NCBI RefSeq assembly: GCF_001718695.1
Contig: NZ_CP013422.1
Location: 930,001-994,000 of the forward strand
Reading direction: 5' to 3'
Source of the DNA: Burkholderia ubonensis
GTDB taxonomy: Bacteria; Pseudomonadota; Gammaproteobacteria; Burkholderiales; Burkholderiaceae
Length of the DNA: 64,000 bases
Position numbers and translations under genes: made by a program. Within the stretch, counting starts at the first letter, position 1, and every line of letters starts with the position of its first letter. Under the pieces are notes generated by a model. It was not told where the DNA came from. It was given only the letters and a program-made list of their open reading frames with translations, and did not search any database. Below are positions 34,702 to 43,403 of this stretch, piece by piece.

Positions 34702-34935
34702 GTCTTCCTCCAATTGCGCGTCTGTGTTGTTCGAGTGACGCGGATGGTAATTGCGGCGCACTTTCAGCCCGCTTTCATTTTCTTGAGCGATCGCGTCCGG
34801 CGGGTCATGGATTTCCCGGAGACGATGGGGCTGCGGGCGCGGCTGCGCGGGCGCGCAACCGGTATTTGCGCGAAGCGTCGGCGTGGAAAGGATCATGTAA
34901 TGTAGCGGCCTGACGTTTGCCTGACAGGAATACCG
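34702..34935. promoter_or_regulatory. Divergent promoter region of ABC importer and two-component system
   Basis: 234 bp. An AT-richer patch (34705-34790) lies next to the binding-protein gene. No clean direct repeat typical of OmpR-family sites could be picked out by eye. The response-regulator start is preceded by CAGGAA. Confidence 0.4.
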
Positions 34936-35607
34936 ATGCGTGTGCTGCTCGTCGAAGACAACCCGATCCTGGCGCAGTCGCTGTCCGACGCGCTGGCCGC
35001 CGCGCGCTTCGCGGTCGATCACATGGCGGACGGCGAGGCGGCGGACCACGTGCTGCGCACGCAGGATTACGCGCTGGTGATCCTCGACCTGGGGCTGCCG
35101 AAGCTCGACGGGCTCGAAGTGCTGCGGCGGCTGCGTGCGCGGCGCAATCCGGTGCCGGTGCTGATCCTCACCGCGCACGGGTCGGTCGAGGACCGCGTGA
35201 GGGGGCTCGATCTCGGCGCCGACGACTATCTCGCGAAACCGTTCGAGCTGACCGAGCTGGAGGCGCGCGCCCGCGCGCTGATCCGGCGCAGCCTCGGGCA
35301 CGAGCATTCGAAGGTCGAATGCGGGCCGCTCGCGTTCGACAGCGTCGACCGCAGCTTCCGCCTGGCCGGCGAAGCGCTGCCGCTCACGCCGCGCGAGCGC
35401 TCGGTGCTCGAGGTGCTGGTCCTGCGCAACGGCCGCGCGATCAACAAGGAGACGCTGTCGGAGAAGATCTTCGGGCTCGACGAGTCGGTCAACGCGGACG
35501 CGATCGAGATCTACGTGTACCGGCTGAGGAAGAAGCTCGAGAACAGCGGCGTCGCGATCGTCACGCTGCGCGGGCTCGGCTATCTGCTCGAGGCGAAGGC
35601 TGAATGA
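34936..35607 (+). CDS. OmpR-family response regulator, TctD-like
   Basis: A 223-residue two-domain regulator. The receiver domain (1-120) starts 'MRVLLVEDNPILAQSLSDAL', phospho-acceptor Asp51 in 'ALVILDLGLPKLDG', Thr in 'VLILTAHGS', and Lys in 'DDYLAKPFELTEL'. The C-terminal winged helix (128-220) ends 'IEIYVYRLRKKLENSGVAIV' and 'TLRGLGYLLEA', with the TctD/QseB-type pattern. It is coupled to the kinase by an ATGA overlap and divergent from the ABC importer, its likely target. Confidence 0.92.
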   Translation: MRVLLVEDNPILAQSLSDALAAARFAVDHMADGEAADHVLRTQDYALVILDLGLPKLDGLEVLRRLRARRNPVPVLILTAHGSVEDRVRGLDLGADDYLAKPFELTELEARARALIRRSLGHEHSKVECGPLAFDSVDRSFRLAGEALPLTPRERSVLEVLVLRNGRAINKETLSEKIFGLDESVNADAIEIYVYRLRKKLENSGVAIVTLRGLGYLLEAKAE

Positions 35608-37022
35608 CGCGGCCGAACCTGCGGATGCAGGTCGCGCTGTGGCTGCTGCTGCCGCTGCTCGGCCTGCTCGCGCTCGATTCGTGGCTCACCTACCAGCGCG
35701 CGATGAACGCCGCGCATGTCGCGTTCGACCGCACGCTGTCGTCGTCGCTGAAGTCGATCCGCGAAGGCGTGCGGCTCAACCAGGGCGAGGTCGAGGTCGA
35801 CCTGCCGTATCTCGCGCTCGAGATGCTCGAATCGAGCGACGGCGGCAAGATCTTCTACCTGATCCGCGAGGACGGCGGCCGCGCGGTGACGGGCTACCCC
35901 GATCTGCCGCTGCCGCAGGGGCGCGACGAGGGGCGCGACGCGGGCGACGGCGCGCTGTTCGTCACGCGCTACTACGATGCGGTCTATCGCGGCGAGCGGC
36001 TGCGGATGGCGGCGTTGCGGCTGCCGGTGCATGACGTGCCTAGCGCGCAGTCGCGCATCGTGTGGGTGATGGTCGGCGAGACGATCGAGGCGCGCCAGGC
36101 GCTCGCGCGCGAGATCCTGATGGGCTCGCTGCTGCAGGAAGGGCTGCTCGTCGTGCTTGCGCTCGGCATCGTGTGGCTCGGCGTCGGGCGCGGGCTGCGG
36201 CCGCTGAACCGGCTGTCGGCGACGGTCGCCGCGCGCGCCGAGGACGATCCGACGCCGCTCGACACCGGCGGGATGCCGAGCGAGCTCGCGCCGCTCGTCG
36301 ATTCGATCAACCAGTACATCGGCCGCACGCAGCGGATGCAGGTCGCGCGGCGGCGCTTCTTCGCGGACGCCGCGCATCAGTTGAAGACGCCGCTCGCGGC
36401 CGTGCAGGCGGGCGTCGAGCTGGCGCTGCGGCCCGCCGAGCAGCCGCGCGTGAACGTCCATCTGCGGCGCGTGAACGGCGCGGTGCGGCAGGCGGCGAAG
36501 ATCGTCCAGCAACTGCTGTCACTGTCGCGGCTCGATGCGGACAGCGGGCACGCGGTCGCGCACCAGCCGGTCGCGCTGCACCGGCTCGCGCGCAGCGTGA
36601 CGCTCGACTGGTCGCCGGTGGCCCGCGCGCGCGACATCGATCTCGGCTTCGAGCACGAGGCGGACGTCGGCGTGCTGGGGCAGTCCGATCTGCTCGGCGA
36701 GATGGTCGGCAACCTGATCGACAATGCGATCCGTTATGCGGGCGATCGTGCGGTGATCACCGTGCGCGTGTCGCGCGACGGCGAGCATGCGCGGCTCGAC
36801 GTGATCGACAACGGGCCGGGGATTCCGGCGGAAGAACGCGATGCGGTGTTCGAGCGGTTCCATCGCGGCAGCAAGACGCAGACCGTCGAAGGCACGGGGC
36901 TCGGGCTGTCGATCGTGAGAGAGATCGCGCGGGTGCATCGAGGCAGCGTGACGCTCGCCGATGCGGACGGCGGGGGATTGATCGTGACGGTGTGGCTGCC
37001 GGTGTTGCCGGAGGCGGGGTAG
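35604..37022 (+). CDS. Sensor histidine kinase, TctE-like
   Basis: A 472-residue inner-membrane kinase. Membrane helices about 8-28 and 173-192 enclose a periplasmic sensor with the TctE_N-like segment 'HVAFDRTLSSSLKSIREGVR'. Then come HAMP, the dimerisation helix with His258 in 'FADAAHQLKTPLAAVQAGVE', N box 'EMVGNLIDNAIRYAGDRAV', G1 'DNGPGIPAEER' and G2 'EGTGLGLSIVREIA'. It partners the response regulator upstream. TctE-type kinases sense tricarboxylates or related anions; here the ligand is unknown. Confidence 0.92.
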   Translation: MTRPNLRMQVALWLLLPLLGLLALDSWLTYQRAMNAAHVAFDRTLSSSLKSIREGVRLNQGEVEVDLPYLALEMLESSDGGKIFYLIREDGGRAVTGYPDLPLPQGRDEGRDAGDGALFVTRYYDAVYRGERLRMAALRLPVHDVPSAQSRIVWVMVGETIEARQALAREILMGSLLQEGLLVVLALGIVWLGVGRGLRPLNRLSATVAARAEDDPTPLDTGGMPSELAPLVDSINQYIGRTQRMQVARRRFFADAAHQLKTPLAAVQAGVELALRPAEQPRVNVHLRRVNGAVRQAAKIVQQLLSLSRLDADSGHAVAHQPVALHRLARSVTLDWSPVARARDIDLGFEHEADVGVLGQSDLLGEMVGNLIDNAIRYAGDRAVITVRVSRDGEHARLDVIDNGPGIPAEERDAVFERFHRGSKTQTVEGTGLGLSIVREIARVHRGSVTLADADGGGLIVTVWLPVLPEAG

Positions 37023-37166
37023 GGACTGGTGGTGGAGGCCGAGCGGCTGAGGCGGCCGTTACGAACGAGCCTCGGAACCGGCGCGTCAGAAGGCGGCGCT
37101 ACGAACGAACGTTGGCGCCGAGCAGCAGCAAAACCGACGCGCCGCGAGCGACGCGTCCACTTCCCC

Positions 37167-38033
37167 TCAGTCCCCGAACCCCAGTTGCGCGTCGAGCGCC
37201 TGCCCGACTTCGAGAAAGCGCCCCGCGCCGCGCACGACGATCGCGTTGTTGCCGAACGTCAGCGCGCCGTCGAAATTCGGGTTCGCACGATAGGTCTGCA
37301 GCGTGTCGGTCGGCTCGTGCGGCCATGCGGGATCGGGCGCGCCGGTGCGCTGGTCGATCGTCGGGACCGGGCAGCGCGTGCACAGCTTCACGAGGCGCAG
37401 CCGCACCGGCGTGTCGCCGTCGGCGTCGAGGTGCTCGATGTAATCCTCTTCGAACGCGTCGATGCCCGACACGACGAGGTTCGGACGGAAGCGGTCCATC
37501 GGGATCGCAGGCGCGCCCTTCGCGACGAGGCGCGCGTTCAGGTCGTCGAGCGACGCCTGGCCGATCACGAGCAGCGGGTAGCCGTCGGCGAAGCGGGTCG
37601 ATGCGTCGAGCTCGCCGGTCCATTTGCGGTTGCACGCGCGCCGCGCATCGGGCGCGAAGCGCGCGAGCTTCGCCGGCATGCCGAGGAATTCGCTGAACCA
37701 CGCGGCGGTGGCGGCGCCGGTGTCGATCGCGTCGACGGTGTCGCGCCAGACGGTCGCCGCCATCTTCGGCGCTTGCGCCGACGCTTCGCCGTCGAGCGGC
37801 GTGCGCAGCTCGGGCATGCCGGGCGCGTTCAGCACCAGCGCGTCGTGCTCGAGCGCCGTGCGGATCAGCGCGAGCCGCGGATGCGTGCGCTGCGTGATCA
37901 TCATCCCGTCGGGTGTGGTGATCAGCCAGTGGCGATCGTACGCGAGGCCCGTCTCCAGCAATTGCGCGCGCGGCAGCGCGATGCCGCCGCAGGATTTGAT
38001 CGGGTAGACGAACAGTTCTGAAATGGCTGGCAT
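37167..38033 (-). CDS. MOSC-domain protein (YcbX-like)
   Basis: A 288-residue protein: N-terminal MOSC_N beta barrel starting 'AISELFVYPIKSCGGIALPR', then a MOSC domain (about 120-285) with 'RFRPNLVVSGIDAFEEDYIE' and the conserved Cys in 'LVKLCTRCPVPTIDQRTG'. MOSC proteins carry a molybdenum cofactor and YcbX reduces N-hydroxylated base analogues. There is no C-terminal ferredoxin domain, so an external reductase is needed. ATG 38031-38033 is taken; an upstream TTG is in frame but less likely. Convergent with the kinase gene. Confidence 0.88.
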   Translation of the reverse strand: MPAISELFVYPIKSCGGIALPRAQLLETGLAYDRHWLITTPDGMMITQRTHPRLALIRTALEHDALVLNAPGMPELRTPLDGEASAQAPKMAATVWRDTVDAIDTGAATAAWFSEFLGMPAKLARFAPDARRACNRKWTGELDASTRFADGYPLLVIGQASLDDLNARLVAKGAPAIPMDRFRPNLVVSGIDAFEEDYIEHLDADGDTPVRLRLVKLCTRCPVPTIDQRTGAPDPAWPHEPTDTLQTYRANPNFDGALTFGNNAIVVRGAGRFLEVGQALDAQLGFGD

Positions 38034-38161
38034 GACGCTGGCTGGCAAACACGGGATGGGCGAATCGCGATTGTGCCAGATCGCGCGCCGGCTGTTTGGA
38101 CGGTTGCTCGCGTGCGTGCCTGCGCCTGCCTACGCCTGCCTGCGCGCGCGGCGCCGGCCGG

Positions 38162-39118
38162 TCACGCGAGCGGAAAGCCGCGATCGAACGTCGGGCGCAC
38201 GTCGAGCGGCTGGCGCAGCAAACCGGCCTTCAGGTAGAAGTCGGCCGTGCGCTGCTGCTCGGCGATCACGGCCGCGTCGATCGGCTGCCAGCGCGTGCGG
38301 CGTCGTTCGAACTGCAGCTTCGCGGCCGGCTGCGGGATGCCGATGATGCGCGCGAGCGTCGCCGAGAACGCGTCCGCATGCCGGTACGACCAGGCCTGCG
38401 CGCGCACGACGCGCTGCAGGAAATCGCGCAGCACGTCGCGTTTCGCGGCGAGCGCGGCGTCGGTCGCCGCGACGTAGCTGAGCCCCGACCACAGGCCGCG
38501 GCCGTCGACGAGCACGCGCGCACGGCCGCTCGTTTGCGCGAGCGCCGTGTACGGCTCCCACGTCGCCCACGCGTCGATCGAGCCGCTCGCGAGCGCGAGC
38601 ATCGTGTCGGCGGGCGGCAGAAAGCGGAACGACACGTCGTCCGGCGCGAGCCCCGCCGCGTCGAGCGCCTTCAGCGTGACGAAATGGCCGATCGAGCCGC
38701 GTGTCGTGCCGACGCGCTTGCCTTTCAGGTCGGCGGCGGTCTGCAGCGGCGCGTCCGGCCGCACGACGACGGCGGTGCCGTATGGGTCGGAGCGGCTCGC
38801 GCCGATCACCTTGATCCGCGCGCCCGATGCAAGCGCGAAGATCACCGGCGCGTCGCCGATCGGTCCGCAATCCACCGCGCCCGCGTTCAACGCTTCGGCA
38901 AGCGGCGCGGCGGCCGGGAATTCGGTCCACGAGACGTCGTATGCAAGGCCGTTCAGTTCGTCGGCCGCTTCGAGCAGCGCGCGCAGTCCGCCTTTCTGGT
39001 CGCCGGCGCGCAGCAGCGGCCGCGTGCCCGATTGCGCATGCAGTACGGCCGGCGCGGTGCTCAAGGTGGCGGCGAGTGCGCTGGCCTGCGCGAGGAAGTG
39101 GCGTCGGTTCGGATTCAT
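38162..39118 (-). CDS. ABC substrate-binding protein, sulfonate/nitrate family (second one in the cluster)
   Basis: A 318-residue periplasmic protein. Tat-type signal 'NPNRRHFLAQASALAATLST', cleaved around 'VLHAQ'. The SsuA/TauA-like fold shows 'LLRAGDQKGGLRALLEAADE', 'VDCGPIGDAPVIFALASGAR', 'LKGKRVGTTRGSIGHFVTLK' and 'GSIDAWATWEPY'. It lies last in the leftward operon, behind a cytochrome c gene and far from the permease, and is distinct in sequence from the binding protein at 42317. It may feed the same permease with a second ligand. Confidence 0.88.
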   Translation of the reverse strand: MNPNRRHFLAQASALAATLSTAPAVLHAQSGTRPLLRAGDQKGGLRALLEAADELNGLAYDVSWTEFPAAAPLAEALNAGAVDCGPIGDAPVIFALASGARIKVIGASRSDPYGTAVVVRPDAPLQTAADLKGKRVGTTRGSIGHFVTLKALDAAGLAPDDVSFRFLPPADTMLALASGSIDAWATWEPYTALAQTSGRARVLVDGRGLWSGLSYVAATDAALAAKRDVLRDFLQRVVRAQAWSYRHADAFSATLARIIGIPQPAAKLQFERRRTRWQPIDAAVIAEQQRTADFYLKAGLLRQPLDVRPTFDRGFPLA

Positions 39119-39155
39119 CGTCGGTTCGGTTCGGGCGGAGAAACGGTTCAGGGTG

Positions 39156-40352
39156 TCAATGCGGCAGGCCGGCCTGCACGTCCTGCACGGGCTCGCTGTC
39201 CACGCGCACCAGCAGCGCGGTCAGCGGATCGGCGTTTGCGGCGGCGTCGGACGGGCGCGCGTTCGTCTGCGCGCGGCATAGCAGGTCGTCGGCGGACCAG
39301 CCGGCGCTGCCGGGCTTTGCCCGCGCGCGCAGCCAGCCGCGGCGGTCGGCGAGGAATTGCGCGCCGCCGAGCGCATCGGGCGGCGTCCCCGCGATCGTCG
39401 CGAAAGCCAGCCACGCGCCGGGCGTCGTCGCGACGCAGTTCGCGCGCGCGCCGGCCGGCGCGTTCGGTGCGGCCGACGTACGAGCGTCGTCGCCGGTCAC
39501 GAGCAGCGTCTGCCAGCGCGGATCCTCGCGAGGCGGCGTGGCGCCCGCGGCGAGCGCGACGACCCGCACGCGCTGGCCTTCGCGCCAGCGTTCGAGCGGC
39601 AGCGTCGCGGGCTGCCCGCCGCAACGCACGTCGAGCGCGGGCAGCGCGACGGGCACCGGCCATGCGCCGTCCGCCTGCGCGCCGCTGCCCGCGGCGAGCG
39701 CCTTCAGGTAATCGAGCACGGCCCACGTGTCGCGCGGGCTGAGCGTCGCGCCGAAGCCGGGCATCGATTCGGCGCCGTGCGCATCGCGCATTCCGTGCCG
39801 CACGCGCCAGGCCAGCTCGCCGTCGAGGCGGCGCGCCAGCAGCGTGCCGGCGAACGTCGGCGGCCAGTGCGCGAGCGACGCGGCGAGCGGCCCTTCGCCG
39901 CGTCCGTCGGCGCCGTGGCACGCCGCGCAATGACGGTCGTACAGCCGCGCGCCGTGCACCACGCTCGCCACCGAGAACGGCGCGGGATTGCGCTGGAAAC
40001 TGGTCGGCGCGGCCGGCGCGAGCCACAGCGAAGCCGGCGGCCACGGCGCGAAGCAAGCGCCGGCGAGCCCGGCGATCGACGCGGCCGCACGGTACTTGCG
40101 GCTCGCGATCGCGACGCAGCCGAGCGCCGCGGCGAACACGGTCGCCGCGACGGCGAACGCAAGCTGCCGCGTCAGGCCCGCATCGATGCGCAGCGTCTCG
40201 ATCGCGATCCGCCGAGTCCATGGCCACGCGGCCTGGCCGTCGGCGTCGCCGGTCAGGCCCAGCGCATGGAGCGTTTGCGCACACGCGAGCTGCGCGCGAT
40301 ACAGCAGTTGCAGGAACCGCAGCGCCCAATCGGCAAACGGCAGCGCGTTCAT
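39156..40352 (-). CDS. Membrane-anchored mono-haem cytochrome c protein with unknown C-terminal region
   Basis: A 398-residue protein with two N-terminal hydrophobic segments (about 62-84 and 88-115), a cytochrome c domain (about 125-225) with haem site C142-AAC-H146 in 'DRHCAACHGADGRGEGPLAA' and likely axial Met in 'ESMPGFGATLSPRDTWAVLD', and about 170 further residues without a family I recognise. The start ATG (40350-40352) is chosen because the upstream frame has no protein character. A cytochrome inside a sulfonate-type ABC operon, 54 bp after the ATPase gene and 38 bp before a binding-protein gene, is unusual and suggests a periplasmic redox step. Confidence 0.82.
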   Translation of the reverse strand: MNALPFADWALRFLQLLYRAQLACAQTLHALGLTGDADGQAAWPWTRRIAIETLRIDAGLTRQLAFAVAATVFAAALGCVAIASRKYRAAASIAGLAGACFAPWPPASLWLAPAAPTSFQRNPAPFSVASVVHGARLYDRHCAACHGADGRGEGPLAASLAHWPPTFAGTLLARRLDGELAWRVRHGMRDAHGAESMPGFGATLSPRDTWAVLDYLKALAAGSGAQADGAWPVPVALPALDVRCGGQPATLPLERWREGQRVRVVALAAGATPPREDPRWQTLLVTGDDARTSAAPNAPAGARANCVATTPGAWLAFATIAGTPPDALGGAQFLADRRGWLRARAKPGSAGWSADDLLCRAQTNARPSDAAANADPLTALLVRVDSEPVQDVQAGLPH

Positions 40353-40405
40353 CCGCGCCGCGCGTGTCGAGGCAAAGCGCCGGTTCGGCGAGCGACGCCG
40401 CGCAT

Positions 40406-41233
40406 CTACCAGCTCGCATCGAGGCCGAGATGGCGCAGCGCGTCGTGCCGCAGCGCGGCGAGGCGCGGGTCGCCGCGATGGCGCGGATACGGCAGGTCGA
40501 CGCGCAGTTCCGCGACGATCCGCGCGGGCCGCGGGCCGAACACGATCACGCGCTGCGCGAGGAACAGCGCTTCCTCGACGTCGTGCGTGACGAGCAGCGC
40601 GGAGAAGCGCTCGCGCCGCCACAGCGCGGTCAGCTCGGCCTGCATCGTCAGCCGCGTCAGCGAATCGAGCTTGCCGAGCGGCTCGTCGAGGATCAGCAGG
40701 CGCGGATCGTTGACGAGTGCGCGGGCGAGCGCGACGCGCTGCGCCATGCCGCCCGACAACTGATGCGGGAACACGTTCGCGAAGTCCTGCAGCCCGACGC
40801 GCGCGAGCGCATCGTCGACGCGATGCCGCGCGGTGCGCTGCACGCCGCGCGCCTCGAGGCCGAGCGCAACGTTCGCGCGCACGCGGCGCCACGGATAGAG
40901 CGTCGGGTCCTGGAACACGACGATGCGCGACGGATCGGGCCGCTCGATCGGCACGCCGTCCTGCGCGATCGTGCCGTGCCGCGCGGCGTCGAGGCCCGCG
41001 ACGAGCCGCAGCAGCGTCGATTTCCCGCAGCCGCTCGGGCCGAGCAGCGCGACGAATTCGCCGGCGGCGACCGACAGCGTGACGTCGTCGAGCACCGGCA
41101 GCGCGCCGCCCGCGCCGCCTTCAGTGCCGAACGCATGGCTCACGCGGCGCACGTCTATGCGCGCGCCGCGCGGCGCTTCGGCGGCCGGCGCCGACGAAGC
41201 GGAGACGGGGGATTCGAGCGCGACGCTTACCAT
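40406..41233 (-). CDS. ABC importer ATP-binding subunit, SsuB/TauB type
   Basis: A 275-residue ATPase. Walker A 'LGPSGCGKSTLLRLVAGLDA', Q-loop 'VFQDPTLYPWRRVRANV', signature 'LSGGMAQRVALARAL', Walker B 'RLLILDEPLGKLDSLT' and H-loop 'LLVTHDVEEALFLA' are all in the order and spacing of the sulfonate/nitrate/taurine group. It overlaps the permease gene by seven bases (ATG 41231-41233). The N-terminal 25 residues are low complexity. Confidence 0.92.
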   Translation of the reverse strand: MVSVALESPVSASSAPAAEAPRGARIDVRRVSHAFGTEGGAGGALPVLDDVTLSVAAGEFVALLGPSGCGKSTLLRLVAGLDAARHGTIAQDGVPIERPDPSRIVVFQDPTLYPWRRVRANVALGLEARGVQRTARHRVDDALARVGLQDFANVFPHQLSGGMAQRVALARALVNDPRLLILDEPLGKLDSLTRLTMQAELTALWRRERFSALLVTHDVEEALFLAQRVIVFGPRPARIVAELRVDLPYPRHRGDPRLAALRHDALRHLGLDASW

Positions 41234-42312
41234 TTGACGGTTCCTTTCTGCCATGCGAGCGTGCGGTCGCGCACCGCGAACAGCAGCGCGATCAGGCCGG
41301 AGAACAGCAGCGCCATCACGAGCAGCGCCGCGTACATGTTCACGTACGACGCCCAGCCCTGCGCCCAGCTCAGGTACCAGCCGAGCCCGGACTTGACGCC
41401 CATCATCTCGGCGACGACGAGCACCGTGAACGACGCGCTCAGGCCCATGAAGATGCCGACGAACACGTGCGGCAACGCGGCGGGAATCGCGACGCGCAGC
41501 ACGAGGAAGCGCGCGTTCGCGCCGAGCGTGCGGGCGACGTCGTAGTACTGCTTGTCGACGCTCGCGACGCCGGACCAGGTGAGCACCGCGACCGGGAAGC
41601 CGGTCGACAGCGCGATCAGGAACGTCGCGGCCGAATGGCTCGACGGAAAGAAGTAGAAGGTGAGCGGCAGCAGCGCGGTGGCCGGCACCGGCCCGAGCAC
41701 GCGCAGCAGCGGATGCACCCAGTAGCCGACCCGGCGCGACCAGCCGATCGACACGCCGAGCGCGAACCCGGCCGCGACGCCGTACGCGAACCCGACGCCG
41801 AGCAGCTTCAGCGTGTTGCCGGCGCTGCCCAGCAGGCGCGGCCAGTCGTCGACGTAGACCTCGATCAGCGCCTGCGGCGGCGCGAAGAACGGCGTCGGGA
41901 GCCAGCCGGTTTTCGCGGTGGCGATTTCCCATGCGGCGAGCACGAGCGGCGCGGCGACGAGCCACGGGCCGGCCGGCTGCACGCGCGCGAGCGGCGCGCG
42001 CAGCGCGGCCATGCGCGGGCCGAGCGCCGCCAGCGCGAGCAGCACCGCGGCAATCGCCCACGCGGCCGTGCCGAAGGTGTCGGTGTACGCCCAGTCGCTG
42101 AAGCCGACGATGCGGTTCGGCCACAGCCGCGTCACCGCGCCGAGCGCGACCCAGGCGAGCGCCGCGGCGATGCCGGCCGGCCAGATGCGCGCGCGGCGGG
42201 CGTCGGCCGCCTGGGCAGCTTCGCACGCGCCGCAGGATGCCGGCGTAGCGACGAGCGTACCGGCCGGAGCGGACGTGGCGCGCGCCACGGAAACCTGTTC
42301 GAGCGTCGACAT
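41227..42312 (-). CDS. ABC importer permease, SsuC/TauC type with extra N-terminal membrane segments
   Basis: A 361-residue inner-membrane permease, longer than the usual 250-280 residues of SsuC. Two or three extra N-terminal helices (about 45-120) precede the standard domain. The domain starts near 'GPWLVAAPLVLAAWEIATAK' and includes the EAA-like loop 'DVARTLGANARFLVLRVAIP'. Cys pair 'SCGAC' near residue 28 is odd for a permease. Sits between the binding protein (4-bp gap) and the ATPase. Confidence 0.9.
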   Translation of the reverse strand: MSTLEQVSVARATSAPAGTLVATPASCGACEAAQAADARRARIWPAGIAAALAWVALGAVTRLWPNRIVGFSDWAYTDTFGTAAWAIAAVLLALAALGPRMAALRAPLARVQPAGPWLVAAPLVLAAWEIATAKTGWLPTPFFAPPQALIEVYVDDWPRLLGSAGNTLKLLGVGFAYGVAAGFALGVSIGWSRRVGYWVHPLLRVLGPVPATALLPLTFYFFPSSHSAATFLIALSTGFPVAVLTWSGVASVDKQYYDVARTLGANARFLVLRVAIPAALPHVFVGIFMGLSASFTVLVVAEMMGVKSGLGWYLSWAQGWASYVNMYAALLVMALLFSGLIALLFAVRDRTLAWQKGTVKW

Positions 42313-42316
42313 CGCG

Positions 42317-43366
42317 TCACCCCAGCACGTTCGCGTAGACCTGCTGCGCGAAGCGCTGCGGGTCGGTGCTTTTCCTGATCACGCCGATCCGGCGGAAGTC
42401 GTCCGCGTAGAACGCGATTTCCTGCTGCAGGTCGACGCTGGTCGGGTGGTGCGTGTACGTGAGCGTCGCATACAGCTTGCGCAGGTCTTCCGGATCGATC
42501 TTCGGCGAATACTTCGCGAACACCTTCGCGGCTTCGTTCGGATTGTCGTGCGTGAATTCGGTCGCCTGCACGATCGAGCGCGCGAGCGCGGCGGCGGCCG
42601 GCCGGTCGTTGCGCACGAGCTCGCCGCGCGCGCCGATCACGCAGCACACCTTGCGCGCGTATTCGCCGGACAGGTTCGTCGCGAGCTCCGCGTACTTGCC
42701 GGCGCTGCGCTTTTCGAGCAGATACAGGTTCGGGTCGCCGTCGGCGATCGCGTGAATCTCGCCCTTGTCCGCCGCGACGCCGAGCAGGTCGGCCGGGTAT
42801 TGCCGCCACGTGATGTCGCGCTCCGGATCGATGCCGTTCTTCGCGAGCAGGATCGAGAAGAAATGCTTGCCGGGCGCCGCGAGATCGCTGACGCCGACCG
42901 TCTTGCCCTTCAGCGCCTGCAGCGTCGTGACGCCGGCCGCCTTCGCGCCGATCAGCCGCACGCAGCCGCCGTGCGAGCTGCCGACGATCTTCACGTCGAA
43001 GCCCGCTTCGAGCGGCTTGAGCCAGCGATGGATCATCCCGACCGCCGCGTCGGCCTTGCCGGTCGCGATGGATTCGAGCAGCTGGTCGGTCGAGCCGCTG
43101 TAGTTGATCAGGTCGACCTTCAGGCCGTTCTTCTCGAAGAAGCCGCGCTCCTGCGCGACGACGATCGGCGTCAGGCAGAACGCGTTCTGGTTCCACGCGA
43201 AGGTCAGCTTCTTCAGCGGCGTCGCGGACCACACGCGGCGGCCGAGCGTGAGCGCGGGCGCGGCGAGCGCGACTGCGCCGGCGGCGCGCAGCAGGCGGCG
43301 GCGCTGGTGGTCGTGCGCGTCATGCGCATCGTGCGTTTCTGGCGCGGTGGCGGCGGGGTGTGTCAT
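42317..43366 (-). CDS. ABC substrate-binding protein, nitrate/sulfonate/bicarbonate family
   Basis: A 349-residue periplasmic protein. The N-terminus is His/Asp-rich (about residues 10-20), followed by a twin-arginine signal 'HQRRRLLRAAGAVALAAPAL'. The ligand-binding fold has 'LTFAWNQNAFCLTPIVVAQE', 'INYSGSTDQLLESIATGKAD', 'LKGKTVGVSDLAAPGKHFFS' and 'ITWRQYPADLLGVAADKGEI'. It directly precedes its permease by four bases. The ligand is likely an organosulfur anion given the neighbours; the His/Asp-rich stretch could bind metal. Confidence 0.9.
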   Translation of the reverse strand: MTHPAATAPETHDAHDAHDHQRRRLLRAAGAVALAAPALTLGRRVWSATPLKKLTFAWNQNAFCLTPIVVAQERGFFEKNGLKVDLINYSGSTDQLLESIATGKADAAVGMIHRWLKPLEAGFDVKIVGSSHGGCVRLIGAKAAGVTTLQALKGKTVGVSDLAAPGKHFFSILLAKNGIDPERDITWRQYPADLLGVAADKGEIHAIADGDPNLYLLEKRSAGKYAELATNLSGEYARKVCCVIGARGELVRNDRPAAAALARSIVQATEFTHDNPNEAAKVFAKYSPKIDPEDLRKLYATLTYTHHPTSVDLQQEIAFYADDFRRIGVIRKSTDPQRFAQQVYANVLG

Positions 43367-43403
43367 CGGCAGGTCTCCGGTCGTGCGGGGTGATGCGTGA
43401 CGC

